Shown: one piece after another, positions 21,421 to 32,252 of the stretch | Layout of the letters: every line of letters begins with the position of its first letter | Position numbering within the stretch: the first letter of the stretch is position 1 | Assembly (NCBI GenBank): GCA_020726505.1 | Contig: JAHLEZ010000009.1 | Coordinates: forward strand, 2,294,001-2,358,000 | Reading direction: 5' to 3' | DNA length: 64,000 bases | Origin: Leptodontidium sp. MPI-SDFR-AT-0119 | Lineage: Eukaryota; Ascomycota; Leotiomycetes; Helotiales; Leptodontidiaceae | Notes under the pieces: generated by a model | What the model was told of the DNA's origin: nothing | The model's input: the letters and a program-made list of their open reading frames with translations, nothing else | The model's database searches: none | Made by a program: the position numbers and the translations under genes

Positions 21421-23003
21421 ATGCCTACTCAACTATAGATCAGCAACCTAAAAACGCTCAGGTCTTGCAAGCTATGCATTATCTGTGCCAAATCCGCTGA
21501 AGCTACCACTGCGAAAACCAGCCTCTTCTTAAAAACCAAAATATTTAGAAAGGACGTTGTAGAACTACCTCCCGGATTTAGCAGATAAGATTTCTATTTG
21601 GGTTTTCTTACCCTTAAAGACAGCGATAGCGACAGCCTCTTATACTACGTCACAAGCACGTCGCGGCAAGGTATTCAATCATTTGCAGCGCAAAGTGCTG
21701 CCTTATTCTCGGCTCTTAAACCTACTTACGCTGTTCATGTCGGCGTCTGTGCTGCGATCTCAAATCGAGGATTCAAGTACGTCAGGACCTCGGGCTTGCC
21801 GTTGAAGCTAACGAAAATTTATATGTGAGGATGTCATCCTTGGCGAAAGGGCTCTTAACTACGAAGAAGGGAAGTGGGAGATCGAAAACGGCGTCCCAGT
21901 CTTCTTAGCCGACGTGAATACAGTTGAAGCAGATGGTGAGAGTATAAAAGGGTTTATTAAAGAGGTCAACGAGGCTGGGCGAGATAATTGGAAGTACGGC
22001 GATTATATATCTAACTGCGCTATGCGGTTGGATGCCGCATATATATTCGAACGAGTCTAAAAGACTATAAAGATACATAAACAACTTTAATCTCTCTAGT
22101 TTAACAACGTTTTATAGCAACACCGTAACGTTAGCGCGTTAGAGATAAAAGCTAGTGCCTTTTTACAGGTGTGCACGTACACAGGGGTCTTAGCTTTCGG
22201 GGTGATTAAAGGGGTCTCTAATATAGGAGACTATTATAAAGGTGTCGGCCACAAAAAGCACTACACACCCACATTAGAGAACACTGCCGAAGCGACAAAG
22301 GCATTTATCAAGTGGAAGCTGTATAAACTTAAACTAGATTTACTAGATATAAGTCAATACGCGAGAAGTATAATTAATTAACGGCTGACATTTGCGTATA
22401 CTAGGTCTTGAACTAAGAGCGGTTATTGTCCCTGGCTATTTTAATAACTATATTGTGAAGGCCATTTAGAAGGTACTAAAAACAGACAATATTGTGGAGG
22501 TTAATAATGTACAAAACAACTAAGCGATATTATAGTAAAAGCTAATTTTGTCTTAACAGGAAAAAGTCAAGCTCGAAGGCTTAAGAGTCGTCTTGCCTAA
22601 AGATAATAATGTCGCACTCTTCGATGACTTGACATTAGCCGCAGTAGTTATCTGCAAAAAGCATAGAATAGTCTAAGTTAATCTTTTAGGCGTACGTGTT
22701 TGCTACACGGTGGCTCGGAGAAGGGTTGTACTAATAACTCCAGGGCTCGAGGTTAACTATTATACACATTAAGCACAATTATGTCTTCGATTTCCCCACA
22801 ACTTTAGGCAGGAGTCTCAAGAATTACCCGAACTACCCTAGGCAGGTCAAATACTTTAAACAAGCCTTAGCGGCTCGAGCTGCGATATACGGCGGTTTCG
22901 TGGAAGCAATTAGCTGGGACACCTTTGAAGATCTTTCTAAGAAGCTTGACGGTGCAGCAGGTGCTTCACCACTAGCGGCGGATGTAGAGAAAGTCCGAGA
23001 TTA
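21421..23003 (+). pseudogene. Nucleoside phosphorylase domain fused to a STING-like C-terminal region, decayed
   Basis: The N-terminal half is a PNP/UDP-phosphorylase superfamily domain: KLCIICAKSAEA (about 21466), LLYYVTSTSRQGIQSFAAQS, AVHVGVCAAISNRGFKY, an intron at 21781-21829 (GTCAGG...GAG), then DVILGERALNYEEGKWEIEN, ALEIKASAFLQVCTYTGVLA and GVIKGVSNIGDYYKG. Acidic residues typical of the nucleoside site (ALExxASAF) are there, one as Ile/Lys. After a stop at 22381 a second domain is readable from about 22425: GYFNNYIVKAI, LRVVLPKDNNVALFDD, then after a frame change NYVFDFPTTLGRSLKNY, YFKQALAARAAIYGGF and a TAA at 23001. The order of a helix with a YFxNY motif, a strand ending in LPKD and an F-D-F-P-T-T-L element followed by a long helix resembles STING domains, notably bacterial ones. 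That match is from memory of the fold pattern, not a search. About a dozen TAA/TAG codons sit at likely Gln positions. PNP firm (0.85); STING-like tentative (0.4). Confidence 0.7.
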
Positions 23004-23745
23004 AGCTCGTCGAACATGGTTGAGCAGATATAGATAGCAGATTATACGATCAAGATTAGAGAATGCGAAATTTATATTATTATATTAGTCTTGCGGAGGA
23101 AATTTTCGTTATAATACTTGTCTTCGATAATCGTGTGCTAGACCTAGAGAGGGTTAAAAGGTGAGGGAACAAGGAAGAAAGGGAAGATATTATTAAGATT
23201 TAGAGATAAGGTAAAGGAAGTAATTTCGCATTTTCTTTTATTTGTATTAAAAATCTTTTAATTCAACATCTTAATCTACTAAAGCAGCCGTATCGAGAAT
23301 TCTTCGTGTAGAAAATACCTACACATTAGAATGAACGGTTTTAACAACACTATCCCCAAACCACTATAGTACCACTCTCTCATCTGCTCGCCTTCCTAGC
23401 TACGACTCTTAAGTTGACTGTTTGTAGATGTAAACTAGACTCCGGAATACCAGCCTCCACAAGTAACTGAAGTGAGGTAAATCATTACAAACGTAATAAT
23501 CTAGACAGTTTGAGAAGTCCTTGGCTAAGCTCGAGGGGACAAAAAAATACATATGACTTGTAATCATTGCCTAGAGATACAAAGAGTCGTGCAATATACC
23601 ACGCGTAGTCGCGTTGACGCGTTAAGGGGCATAGTGGGCCACATTCTTCTTATTTCCTTTATACTTCATCGTTGCAACTCGTATCGAGAGTTAATATCTT
23701 TTTATTTCAGAAAATGTCTCTAATCCGGAGCTGCTTGTGTTTCGT
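23004..23745. other. AT-rich spacer, no gene seen
   Basis: No open frames of note and no motif. TA-rich composition continues from the pseudogene upstream. Confidence 0.4.
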
Positions 23746-23749
23746 AGAA

Positions 23750-25770
23750 CATAAGTAACTCCATTTCCGTATAAACTACGTATTAACTTCATCGCCTCAT
23801 TATCTTCTCTTACTCTAAGAAACCCATTCTGGATCGGTGACTAACATAGTAAAGTCTTTCAATCCTGGCATGAATAATACCGCCCTATCACGCTGTGTTA
23901 TAACATGTTTTCTTATCTAGCAGAAATCGTCCTCGTTGAGTATTATAATATCGCGAGACTCTCGGTCTGGTATCGTATCTTTTAGTGTAAAAGTTAGGCA
24001 CGGGGGACCTCTTACACCACCACGACCCGTTTGACTTCCGAACCAAGCAAAAAACTCCGTAGTCTTAATCTTATGTCTCTAGACAGAGAATTCGTAAGGC
24101 GCGCTGAACTTTCCTAGCTCGTCTATTTGAAGTCTAACGACGATCTCGGGGAGCGACGAAGCAAACTTTACTAGTTTACGAATGCTCTATTGTCTAGGCT
24201 GAGTAGCCGCTCTTACTTGGGATAGTTGAGCATGATCTGAAGCGGGGACCTTTCGGGGCTTGTAATATAGTACCGTAGAGCTTCCATAAATTACGCATGT
24301 TTGCCCAACCCCGATGGTTAGTTTCGCGTAGAGGTCGCTAATTAGTCCTTGCCCTATATCAACTTGCTAAACAGAAAAGCCATAAATAGTAATGGCCACT
24401 AGTCCCTTTACACTAAATTTGTCGACCACAGCCCCGTATACATCTAGGTATACCCGTTTTTGTCCTCCCGTGGTTTCGTCTTCTTCTAGTTCTATATCCT
24501 CTCGTTTAGCTATTTATACATATGTTAGTATTGACATTAATTAGACCTTGGTTTATTATCTTACAAATTCTATAGCCTTATTCCTAAGCCTTTTCTTATC
24601 ATTTGCCGTTCTCGATGTCTTAAAAACGCTTATTATAACGTTCATCTACATGCTATTATAGTGAGACGGGGATAGAAATTTGGTCGGTTTTAGAGGTTAA
24701 TGACTAACATAATTCACTTAGGCTGGTATTGAGCGCACCTGTAGTGTTGTGGCCCTAGTACCTACGAAGTTAGAGGGGGTGGGTGAAAGAGATAGGGCTA
24801 GCCCAGGGCAATTCGATACTAGGAGGGACGTAAATAGATTATACTCGAGTAGGGGCTAACGCACCAGCTGAGGTGCTTAATAGATAGAGTTATTAGTAGT
24901 TGTCACACCAGTCGATGATTATTGTAGTTTGTTAGGGTCGAGAGGGGGAATGCCTTAGCTTTGGGAAGCTTTGCCAGCACTATCCGGTCTTAACTTGCGT
25001 AACTACTGAGTAGGCTGGTCATAGTGGCTAGTGAGCAAACTAGTCTATGGTTTTCTAATACCTATGTTCTGTCTCGAGGCTTGGCCGGGTAAGTGAAGGA
25101 ATACTTGGGGATCGTCGGGCAGATCAGAATTTGAGTATGGGATCGAGTTCTTACTTCATCGTTCCTGACAGTTCCAAGACAATGTCTGTTGGTATAATGT
25201 GGTGGAGGATTGTCTATAGAAACTCCTGAGATGCCAAACTTTAGTAAGTAGTGATCTCCTTTAACTATAAGTTTGCTCTGTGGAGGCTTATTAATTCTCC
25301 TCAGAGTTGATGGCTCTCTCGCACTTTGTTCCGTCTCTCGCCCTAGTAACGTATTCGGATTCGGTTGGCATTGTTTTAAGGCTAGAATAGCTGGGGGTAA
25401 TAGCTCCTAAGAACTAGATAATAACTTAGCCGATCTAAGAGAACGTTAACAATCATCTGGGGCGTCTGTTAGTGAAGGAGACCATTCTCTATTATATAGA
25501 TATGCGAGGCCGGAAGAATATTCAGTGGCAGAAGCGGAGTAGTACGTGTTAATTAAAGGCCGTATGAATCCCGATTGCTAACTTTCTCCGTCTAGTAAGG
25601 GAATGTATAAAGAAATGTATAGCCGGTTTCGTGCCTTTTTAATAAAGTCCGGTGCAGAATCAAGTACAAACAAGTATCCCTGGCCTTCTAGGTAGCGTCG
25701 GAATTTGTGTCTGATTTTTGATGCTTAGAATGAACTACTGTTTTATCGCCTTGCAACGTAGCCCCAGTTG
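23750..25770 (-). pseudogene. Unknown conserved-looking protein, RIP-like decay
   Basis: On the minus strand a long protein can be followed through isolated stops. The N-terminal part (25600-25150) reads KKARNRLYISLYIPLLDGES, YYSASATEYSSGLAYLYNRE, RRINKPPQSKLIVKGDHYLL and FGISGVSIDNPPPHYTNRH. The C-terminal part (24510-23830) reads KRVYLDVYGAVVDKFSVKGL, VDIGQGLISDLYAKLTIGVG, ASSLPEIVVRLQIDELGKF, TTEFFAWFGSQTGRGGVRGP and FMPGLKDFTMLVTDPEW. Stops fall at single codons (e.g. SV*RHKIKT), as expected for CAG to TAG. It looks like a fungal hypothetical-protein family; I cannot name a domain. The low-complexity stretch at 25.80-25.96 kb may be its N-terminal linker. Confidence 0.55.
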
Positions 25771-25799
25771 TATCGGGACCGCTGGATACAGATGTTGTT

Positions 25800-25965
25800 T
25801 TTAGATTTTCGCCCTTTATTGTCGTTGTGTCCTTGATTGTTCCGTTGTCCTTTATAGTCCTTGTATCGCCGGCTGTCCCTGCCTCCCCAATTGTCTCTGT
25901 GTTCCCGCTTGTCCCCGTGTCCTCGATTATCCCTGTGTCTACGATTATAAAGTCTTTAACCTCTT
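25800..25965 (-). repeat. Degenerate 15-18 bp minisatellite coding a Thr/Ile/Asp repeat
   Basis: Units such as TCCTTGATTGTTCCGTTGTC, GTCCTTGTATCGCCGGCTGT and TCCTCGATTATCCCTGTGTC recur about nine times. Read on the minus strand they give a pattern like (I/T)xDTGTI(x)DT, probably a disordered linker at the N-terminal side of the decayed gene downstream on that strand. Confidence 0.5.
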
Positions 25966-25969
25966 CGTC

Positions 25970-27230
25970 GTCAAGAGACTTGTTTCTTTTAGGTCGTTTA
26001 GTGCGTCTTGCCCTGACATGAGAGGATGGCTCTCGATCGGTACTCCTCTTGAGGCAACGTTAGTAAATATCCCTTATATATTATAAAAGTAAAAGCTTAT
26101 ACTTACTATTTTCACTAAATGCTAAGGCATTCTTCCACTACTATTTCGGTCACCTTCGGGTAAGAGATTGTTTCGATTAACAAGCTAGTAGCTGCGAGTT
26201 CGACGACGGAGTAGAGCTACCACTTGCTCCCCTCCCAACCGTCTAGAACTAGTAATTCTCCCCTTATATATGTGCTGATGTATTAGAAGAAGCTATTGAA
26301 GAGTCGTTGCTTTCGGAGAATGCGCGGTTAACGACGGGCGGGGCGCGTACTATACTAGGGGTGTAATAAGCGCACTAAAAAGCCACTGTTTTGTCTAAGC
26401 TTTGACTCTTGGTGGGACCTTAGTGAATAGGAATTATAACAAATAATTAATAGAGATTAATCGTTACGAATTAAGGAATTAGCTTAGCGATAACAAAATC
26501 CCGCACTTGTCTTACTTTGTCGGATTACTATCTTGTTATTTAATTATTGTTAGCTAGTGGTGGTGATACCATTAGAATATTAACCCTATACAGAAACCGG
26601 GGATAATTTACTACCACTGGCAAAACCCACAAATTCTACGAGTCAGTGGCGAATAACTATTTGCTTCCCTAACTCCCTAAATAGAAGACTAAGCTTGTCA
26701 CTAAAAGCATTCTATTAAACTATCCGTGACCTGCCTAATAACCACAACTTGAGGGTAGATTGTCCCGTATTAATATGATCACACGGGGATAAATAAGGAT
26801 GGCATTAATCTAACGTAGAGCACTTTGGCATTGACTTTGGCACGCTTGATTCTAGAGGAAATAGGGGTGTTGTTCGATAAGAAAGATTCATATAAAGCTA
26901 CGTAAGTGGTGATTTAAAATGATAACTTGAAGAAAGATCTCGAGGGAAGGAAACTGAGGTGATAGCGTATTAGAGCTACGGAGAAACACACAAGCAGCTC
27001 CTCCACGATAATCTCACTTTCGCATTCGCCAACAGGCTGAGCCAGACATCGATATTCACCGCCTTAGCGACCCCGAGCCCCTAGAGAACCCTGAGATTCC
27101 AATTATATAGCGCGTTAGAGATAACGGAATAGTGATTTGAGTGCTTGAGCTGTCTTAAAAGCAGCGTAGTGAGTACCGAGTAGTGTCTGACTCGGAATAA
27201 ATATGTGTGCTCAGCACCACCAACGACGCC
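25970..27230. other. 1.3 kb AT-rich stretch without a gene
   Basis: No open frame of note and many stops in all frames. Isolated coding-like scraps (FDDGVELPLAPLPTV near 26200, plus strand) suggest another mutated gene, but too little is left to call. Confidence 0.4.
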
Positions 27231-27263
27231 GCCATTACTCCTTGAAACCCTGCAAATTTAGCC

Positions 27264-28013
27264 CTACACCACTGAATTGCTTCCATGAACACGCTGTGAC
27301 GACATCAAGAAGAACTGAAACGAAAGCTTTATTACTGTAGATTTGGTGCGAGGACGCACCTCCAGTCTTTGAAGGGGGGGACGACATGCTGTCGCATACC
27401 AAAATGATTTCATGCCGCCAAGAACCGCTGTTTGGAGCAGGGCCACAACACACCAAAACAAACTCAAGAAGTAGAGCCTATGTAGCCCTGAGCAAGTCAG
27501 AGAGAACATTGGCCCCGCGTTACAAGACCACCGATCTCTCGGAACAAAACTCAACAAGCAACCAGCACCCTCATAAACTACCTGCCGCATGCGAATAGAC
27601 AACAGGTTTAGAACGAGACTGCCATCATTAAGCCGGCGATATTCTAGGCGGCAGAAAAGCAACTTCGTTGAAATGGGCCAGTTGTCGGGCTCGATCCGCA
27701 GGACTAGATTCCAAAACGGCAGGTTGAACCTATGGCCTAGGCCAGAAATTCGAGTCCAACGTGCTAGACACCCCGAAGGATACAGACGCAACGCACCCAG
27801 GCGCCAACTCTCGGCAATTGATAAAAAGAAGGAGCCACTATCCCAAACGACTAAGCCATAGGCACCGGGAGTGTTCAGGGCCAAATGAATGAAACCGAGC
27901 TGATCCTTGCCGTTATGCGCCTCCCGGACAAAGTCACTAACATCGAGTGCGTAAAGCAAACAATATAGCGCACAGCGATCTATGAAGGCTAACACCAAGA
28001 GCACCGTTGACAT
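27264..28013 (-). CDS. 249-codon ORF, no homology recognised (doubtful)
   Basis: The longest single-frame ORF of its region, from ATG 28013. The product is rich in Leu, Cys, Trp and Ser (MSTVLLVLAFIDRCALYCLL, CAGPMFSLTCSG-like segments) and lacks recognisable motifs. The complementary strand is purine-rich and stop-poor on this side, so the open frame could be a by-product of base composition. It lies at the border of the AT-rich block and may belong to an unrecognised repeat. Confidence 0.25.
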   Translation of the reverse strand: MSTVLLVLAFIDRCALYCLLYALDVSDFVREAHNGKDQLGFIHLALNTPGAYGLVVWDSGSFFLSIAESWRLGALRLYPSGCLARWTRISGLGHRFNLPFWNLVLRIEPDNWPISTKLLFCRLEYRRLNDGSLVLNLLSIRMRQVVYEGAGCLLSFVPRDRWSCNAGPMFSLTCSGLHRLYFLSLFWCVVALLQTAVLGGMKSFWYATACRPPLQRLEVRPRTKSTVIKLSFQFFLMSSQRVHGSNSVV

Positions 28014-29973
28014 GACCTTGAACCGGTGAGGAGATCAAACAATCTATGTAAGGTAGGCAGAGGTCTAGGAAATCTCTCAACGAAGAACCAACAACACGCT
28101 TTGGAATCAGAGCCATGCTCTCTGAAACCTCAAGTCAACAATCCCAAATCAAGAGCCCACACCAACAAGTTTCGCCCTCAATAGCCTCAGATCCAAGAAT
28201 TCGCTGGTTATCGTCACTCGTCAGCGACGAAAACACAAGCTAATTCAACAAGCCAATACCCTCAGAGCGGACACCCACAGAACGACCGGCCAGGAGTCAA
28301 GTCAGGCTTTGGCCTCAAGATAAACGACAAGTTCCCCAACCCCCATCAGAGAACCGAAGCAATCAAGAGACCTCCGCCATCATCGAACCATCATTCCGAG
28401 AAGCTCTAGCCAGCAAGTCCCCACAGCATGCCATCTCATGCATAGCTACTGTCAGCCCAACAGTGCTTGAGCTAATCAGACTCTTTTGTGTATCCCCAGA
28501 GAACTCAGCTATTCCAAAAGACCTCTGTTAGCATCAAATACAGAACGACTTACCTGCGAAAGGGCCATTTCCTCCTCACAAAGAACACCTGATAGTAGCC
28601 ACCCCACCCTGCTCGGCGCATTTTAACCGTTAGTATGCCCATTCCACCCGGCGTACTGTTATAAACCTTCGAATTAGGGAGAGAGGGAGACGTGTCGAGA
28701 ACGCCTGTTGAGGATACCGAAGTGTCGAAGCCAGCCTCCACCCCAACCAACTAACCAATGGGGAAGCTAGATCGCAAGAACGTTGTAGGCCTCCTTCAGT
28801 GTGACTTGCGCAGGTGCAACAAGAGCGCGTCTGTGGAGGGACCCGAAAGCTACTCAGTGACCCATTTCCAAGGGAAGATCAGTACGGCGCGACACGCACG
28901 TTCTAAACCCGAGGAGTGGAGTTTGATGCGGGTATCGGACAGAGTAGCCTTGTATTCCCATTGGGTTTACGAGCCTAAAAAAGACCATGGCAACGTTCTC
29001 TCCAACCTGCAAACACGGTGAGCACCAGTCCTGGGAGAGAAGGGAGAGCATGGGAAAAGAAAGCAAGGCCATACTCAGCCTTGACAAAAGTGAGTGTCAG
29101 AACTTAAAAGTTCGTCTTCAGCGCGGCTCAAAACACGAGTTGAGGCTTACGACGACGACGTTGGTACTCCTTGAGAGAGCTGTGACTGGTTAGTTGAGGG
29201 CAGATAGTCATGAGGAAGGACAACTCACGACGTCAAGGTCATGGTGAAGGCGAAGATCACGGCCCTGGAGGTACCGAATGGCGGAGACGACAGCGAGAAG
29301 TGACCTTTGAGAATGCTGAAGTCATGGTTAGCTGAGGCCATCTTTGAATGCAAGGAGATCTTACTTTGGTGCTGAGAAAAGTAATGGTGAAGTCAGCCTT
29401 GGAGTGAGCTCGGTGGAGAAGTTTGCTTTCTTTGGAGGTGCCATGTAGTAGAGAAGGTGCACGAGGTGTTGTTTGATTAATGGGCGAAAGAGTGATAAGA
29501 TCGAGACGCGTTGAGGTTCCTTAGGGCTGAATTGATATAAGGAGAGAGGTGTTGTAGTTGGAGAGTTGAAGTTGGAAAGTTGGTGGGGAGAGTCGACCTT
29601 ATATGGAGGGGGCCTCAGCCGCTAAGCGAGACGATTGTTTGCTTCAAAGGTGACAGGTCAATAATCACGGGACTCTGCCTACACATGGCTGCACAACATC
29701 CTGCTAACGATTCGAGACGCTCTGATTGGTTGTTTACTTCTTTTTGTATGTGTTTCGGGGGACGAATGTGGTGGGGACAGCCCCTGGATTTCATTTGTCA
29801 CATGACTACGCCGGTCCTTCGCACATATAAGGGGCCAACACTTGATTACAGAACATCAAGACCGCAACACCACATATATTCTATTTAATAGAACTTTTTC
29901 CCTCCCCTTCTTTGCCAATTCGTACTCTTCAGATATGTGATATCTTTAGATTTGATCGACCTGTTATTTTACA
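28014..29973. other. 2 kb without a supported gene
   Basis: Short frames only (28550-28750 -, 28758-29021 +, 28987-29193 +, 29580-29888 +). Purine-rich degenerate direct repeats (GGTGAAG, GTCATGG types) occur at 29210-29460. A pyrimidine-rich tract at 29960-30050 precedes and overlaps the start of the next reading frame. Confidence 0.4.
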
Positions 29974-30430
29974 ATGACCTCCCCCCTTCTCTTTCTTGTC
30001 TCTCTTCTCCTCTCCTTTCTCTTCTCCTTCCTCTCCCTTTCCCTCCCTTCTTCGATCATTTCCAAGTCTCCTAGTCACCACATTCATTCAGATCTCGGGT
30101 CTTCTGTCTCTATTATGGACATCATTCCAGCATGCGCAATTACTGCAGGCGGCATCGTCTTTTTCTTGCTTCTTAATCTTCTTCACCCGTGCGTTTTTCG
30201 ATTCGTGGGGTACTTGTCGGTCCTCGTATCAGAACATCTCACGTATCCATACCTCCTTCGCCGACATCGATTCATCGGACTATAAAGCCGAGCCGGCGTA
30301 GCTCTACAGATCACTTTTATTTCAATAAATCTCTTTTGCATCAGTTTCGTTGTATGGTACTCAAGATGATATACTAGAAATGTTGGGTATTCCGCTGGGG
30401 CGGAGATGGGGGGGATGAGGCGGTGTCGTC
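29974..30430 (+). pseudogene. Ferric/metalloreductase N-terminal fragment, truncated
   Basis: The frame at 29974-30285 starts with a hydrophobic segment (LLFLVSLLLSFLFSFLSLSL), then MDIIPACAITAGGIVFFLLL at 30115, an alternative start, and SEHLTYPYLLRRHRFIG. In fungal ferric reductases this last motif leads into a PWSRAG stretch; here a TAA at 30283 stands there, and the frame continues SRAGVALQITFISINLFCIS past it. A possible intron (GTTGTATGG...CTAG, about 30345-30375) is followed by RNVGYSAGAEMG, like the family's NxGxRAGT. No further membrane segments, FAD or NADPH domains follow; the DNA becomes AT-rich. So this is the first 130 or so residues of a roughly 600-residue protein. Family call from memory of the motif. 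Confidence 0.5.
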
Positions 30431-30447
30431 AAAGCTAGCGACGGAGG

Positions 30448-32105
30448 TTAACTAAAGCTGTATAGCGGTTTGCTTAAACTATAACAGGCACTTGTGGCCG
30501 GGGCTTCTAAGACAGGGTTTGTGATCTGGAGAAATATATCCGTGGCTGTAGGCATTCTACCTCTGACTGTTAGCTTCTTCGAAGCCACTTTCTTTGCTAC
30601 TGCTACTTGCTTCTCCTTAGTCTTCTGCCTGATTAGCTTCTTGGGATTCCGCAATGACTCCTCATAATCTTCGACCTTTAAAGGGACCCTAACTTTAATT
30701 ATGGTTTGTGCTATCCAAACCCTTTCTGGCTAGATAAGATCATATGCTAGCCTTACCCGCTTGCTTGGACTTACTGAGCGTGCTATGGTATTATTGGCAA
30801 CATATGCCTCAACCTCATCGTCTTCAAGTAATGGAGCGAGACCATCTCGCCTATAGTCACGAGTGACATCTTCTTCGGCTTCTATATCTAAACCCGCGAT
30901 GTCATTTAGATAGAAGATAACTTTTATTTCCGGTAAACCATCGATAGCGAAGTGTGCTCGTTTGCCGCAAATCGACCTCACTAGCTTTATCTCGTTTATA
31001 GCGGTGAGAATGGGATCATTATAGCCGGATGCCCGTCTGTCTCCTCGCAAACGTAGTTTATGAACTAGTAGCACAGGCGCAAGTCCACGGATCAACTTCT
31101 TTGCTCCTACTTTATACTTCCACCCGAATGCTTCCGCAACGAATTGTCGAAGGCCCACAATGTCAATTTCTCCTTCCTATGTGAGCTCGTCCTTAAGATT
31201 GGCTACCCCGCGGGCATCAAAAACCACAAGATTTATGTAATATCTTAGTATATCTAGCTTAGGAAATATTTCGGGTAGCTTTAGGCTCTTATGCTTAAAC
31301 TTGAAATACTTTTATTCATCTAGACCTCACAATTAAACCTTTCCCTCTACTTCGCATATCCTGCAGCATCTGTCCTTAATATACGACATAGAGACTTTCC
31401 AAACCTAGCTCTTATAGCTTCTCACGCTATTTTTGCTTTAAGCCCCGTAACTCCGTTAGTGTCGTAATCTCCTCCGCTTAGCAAAGCAACTAAAATTATA
31501 CCCTCAGGATCGAGCCCAGATTTACCTTATTTGGTGACTTAAGCATCGTATACGTTAACGTACGTTAGAACCTTGCCCTTGGAACTCTCTAAGGACTAGT
31601 TTCGCAATGTTAAACCACATCTAAATACTAGAGTATCTACATCCTCGCTAAGGACTGCATCTGTAATGCTTTCACGCTAAAGTAAAGCGCACTCGGCCTC
31701 TACTTCTCCAGGCGCAATGTGGTAAAAGAAGCTAAAGTGATTAAGCAGCTGTTTAAACCTCATATCTAGGAGAGACATTCCTCCAGGAGCTGTGTGCTTG
31801 TTCCGCTTCATAAGTAGCTTATTAGCTCCATCGAAGATGAATAGGGGCTAAACAGAAATAAAGAGCAGTCGAAGAAGCCGGTAATATAATGTCTGTAATA
31901 CTAGACCCAAGGGCTCATTAGTATCTAATTCGATATCTATGTCCGTTTTCTACCTTGGGCTGCTCGAACTTGAAATAGCTATATTGAGGAATCAATAGCG
32001 ATCCGCAGAGGCCTGCTAGTCTCTTTATATTTCTCGATGGCAAGTTTCACTAGAGCTACTCTTTTGCCAGGGCTAATTTCTTGGTACAGGCTTTCACTTG
32101 TCAGT
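30448..32105 (-). pseudogene. GEN1/Yen1-type XPG nuclease, RIP-like decay
   Basis: Structure-specific nuclease of the XPG/Rad2 family that resolves Holliday junctions. Reading down the minus strand from about 32100: KEISPGKRVALVKLAIEKYK and RPLRIAIDSSI (XPG-N), LYYRLLRLLFISV and LFIFDGANKLL, then APGEVEAECALL, ITDAVLSEDVDTLVF (XPG-I catalytic acids), GLDPEGIILVALLSGGDYD (helix-hairpin-helix entry), VGLRQFVAEAFGWKY and AKKLIRGLAPVLLVHKLRLR. The last open pieces are 31158-30730 and 30654-30448. Stops such as PHL*-type and ALL*RES replace Gln/Trp codons, and a frame change occurs near 31920. A GEN1-like gene is normally single-copy, so this is probably a duplicated and mutated extra copy. Confidence 0.8.
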
Positions 32106-32252
32106 CATGGGCTGGAACAAGAGATAAGTTAATAGAATTACCCTGGTATTCCCATTTTTAGACGTATTTCCAAAAATAGGATTTTTATCAGCAACTTAAT
32201 GTAGCAATGAGCTCATAGTCTTATTGTAGAGTAGAACTGTAAGTAGTAAGTT

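Noticed and set aside
27264..28013. 249-codon ORF as a firm gene
   Set aside because: No motif, unusual composition and purine-biased opposite strand; kept only as a doubtful entry.
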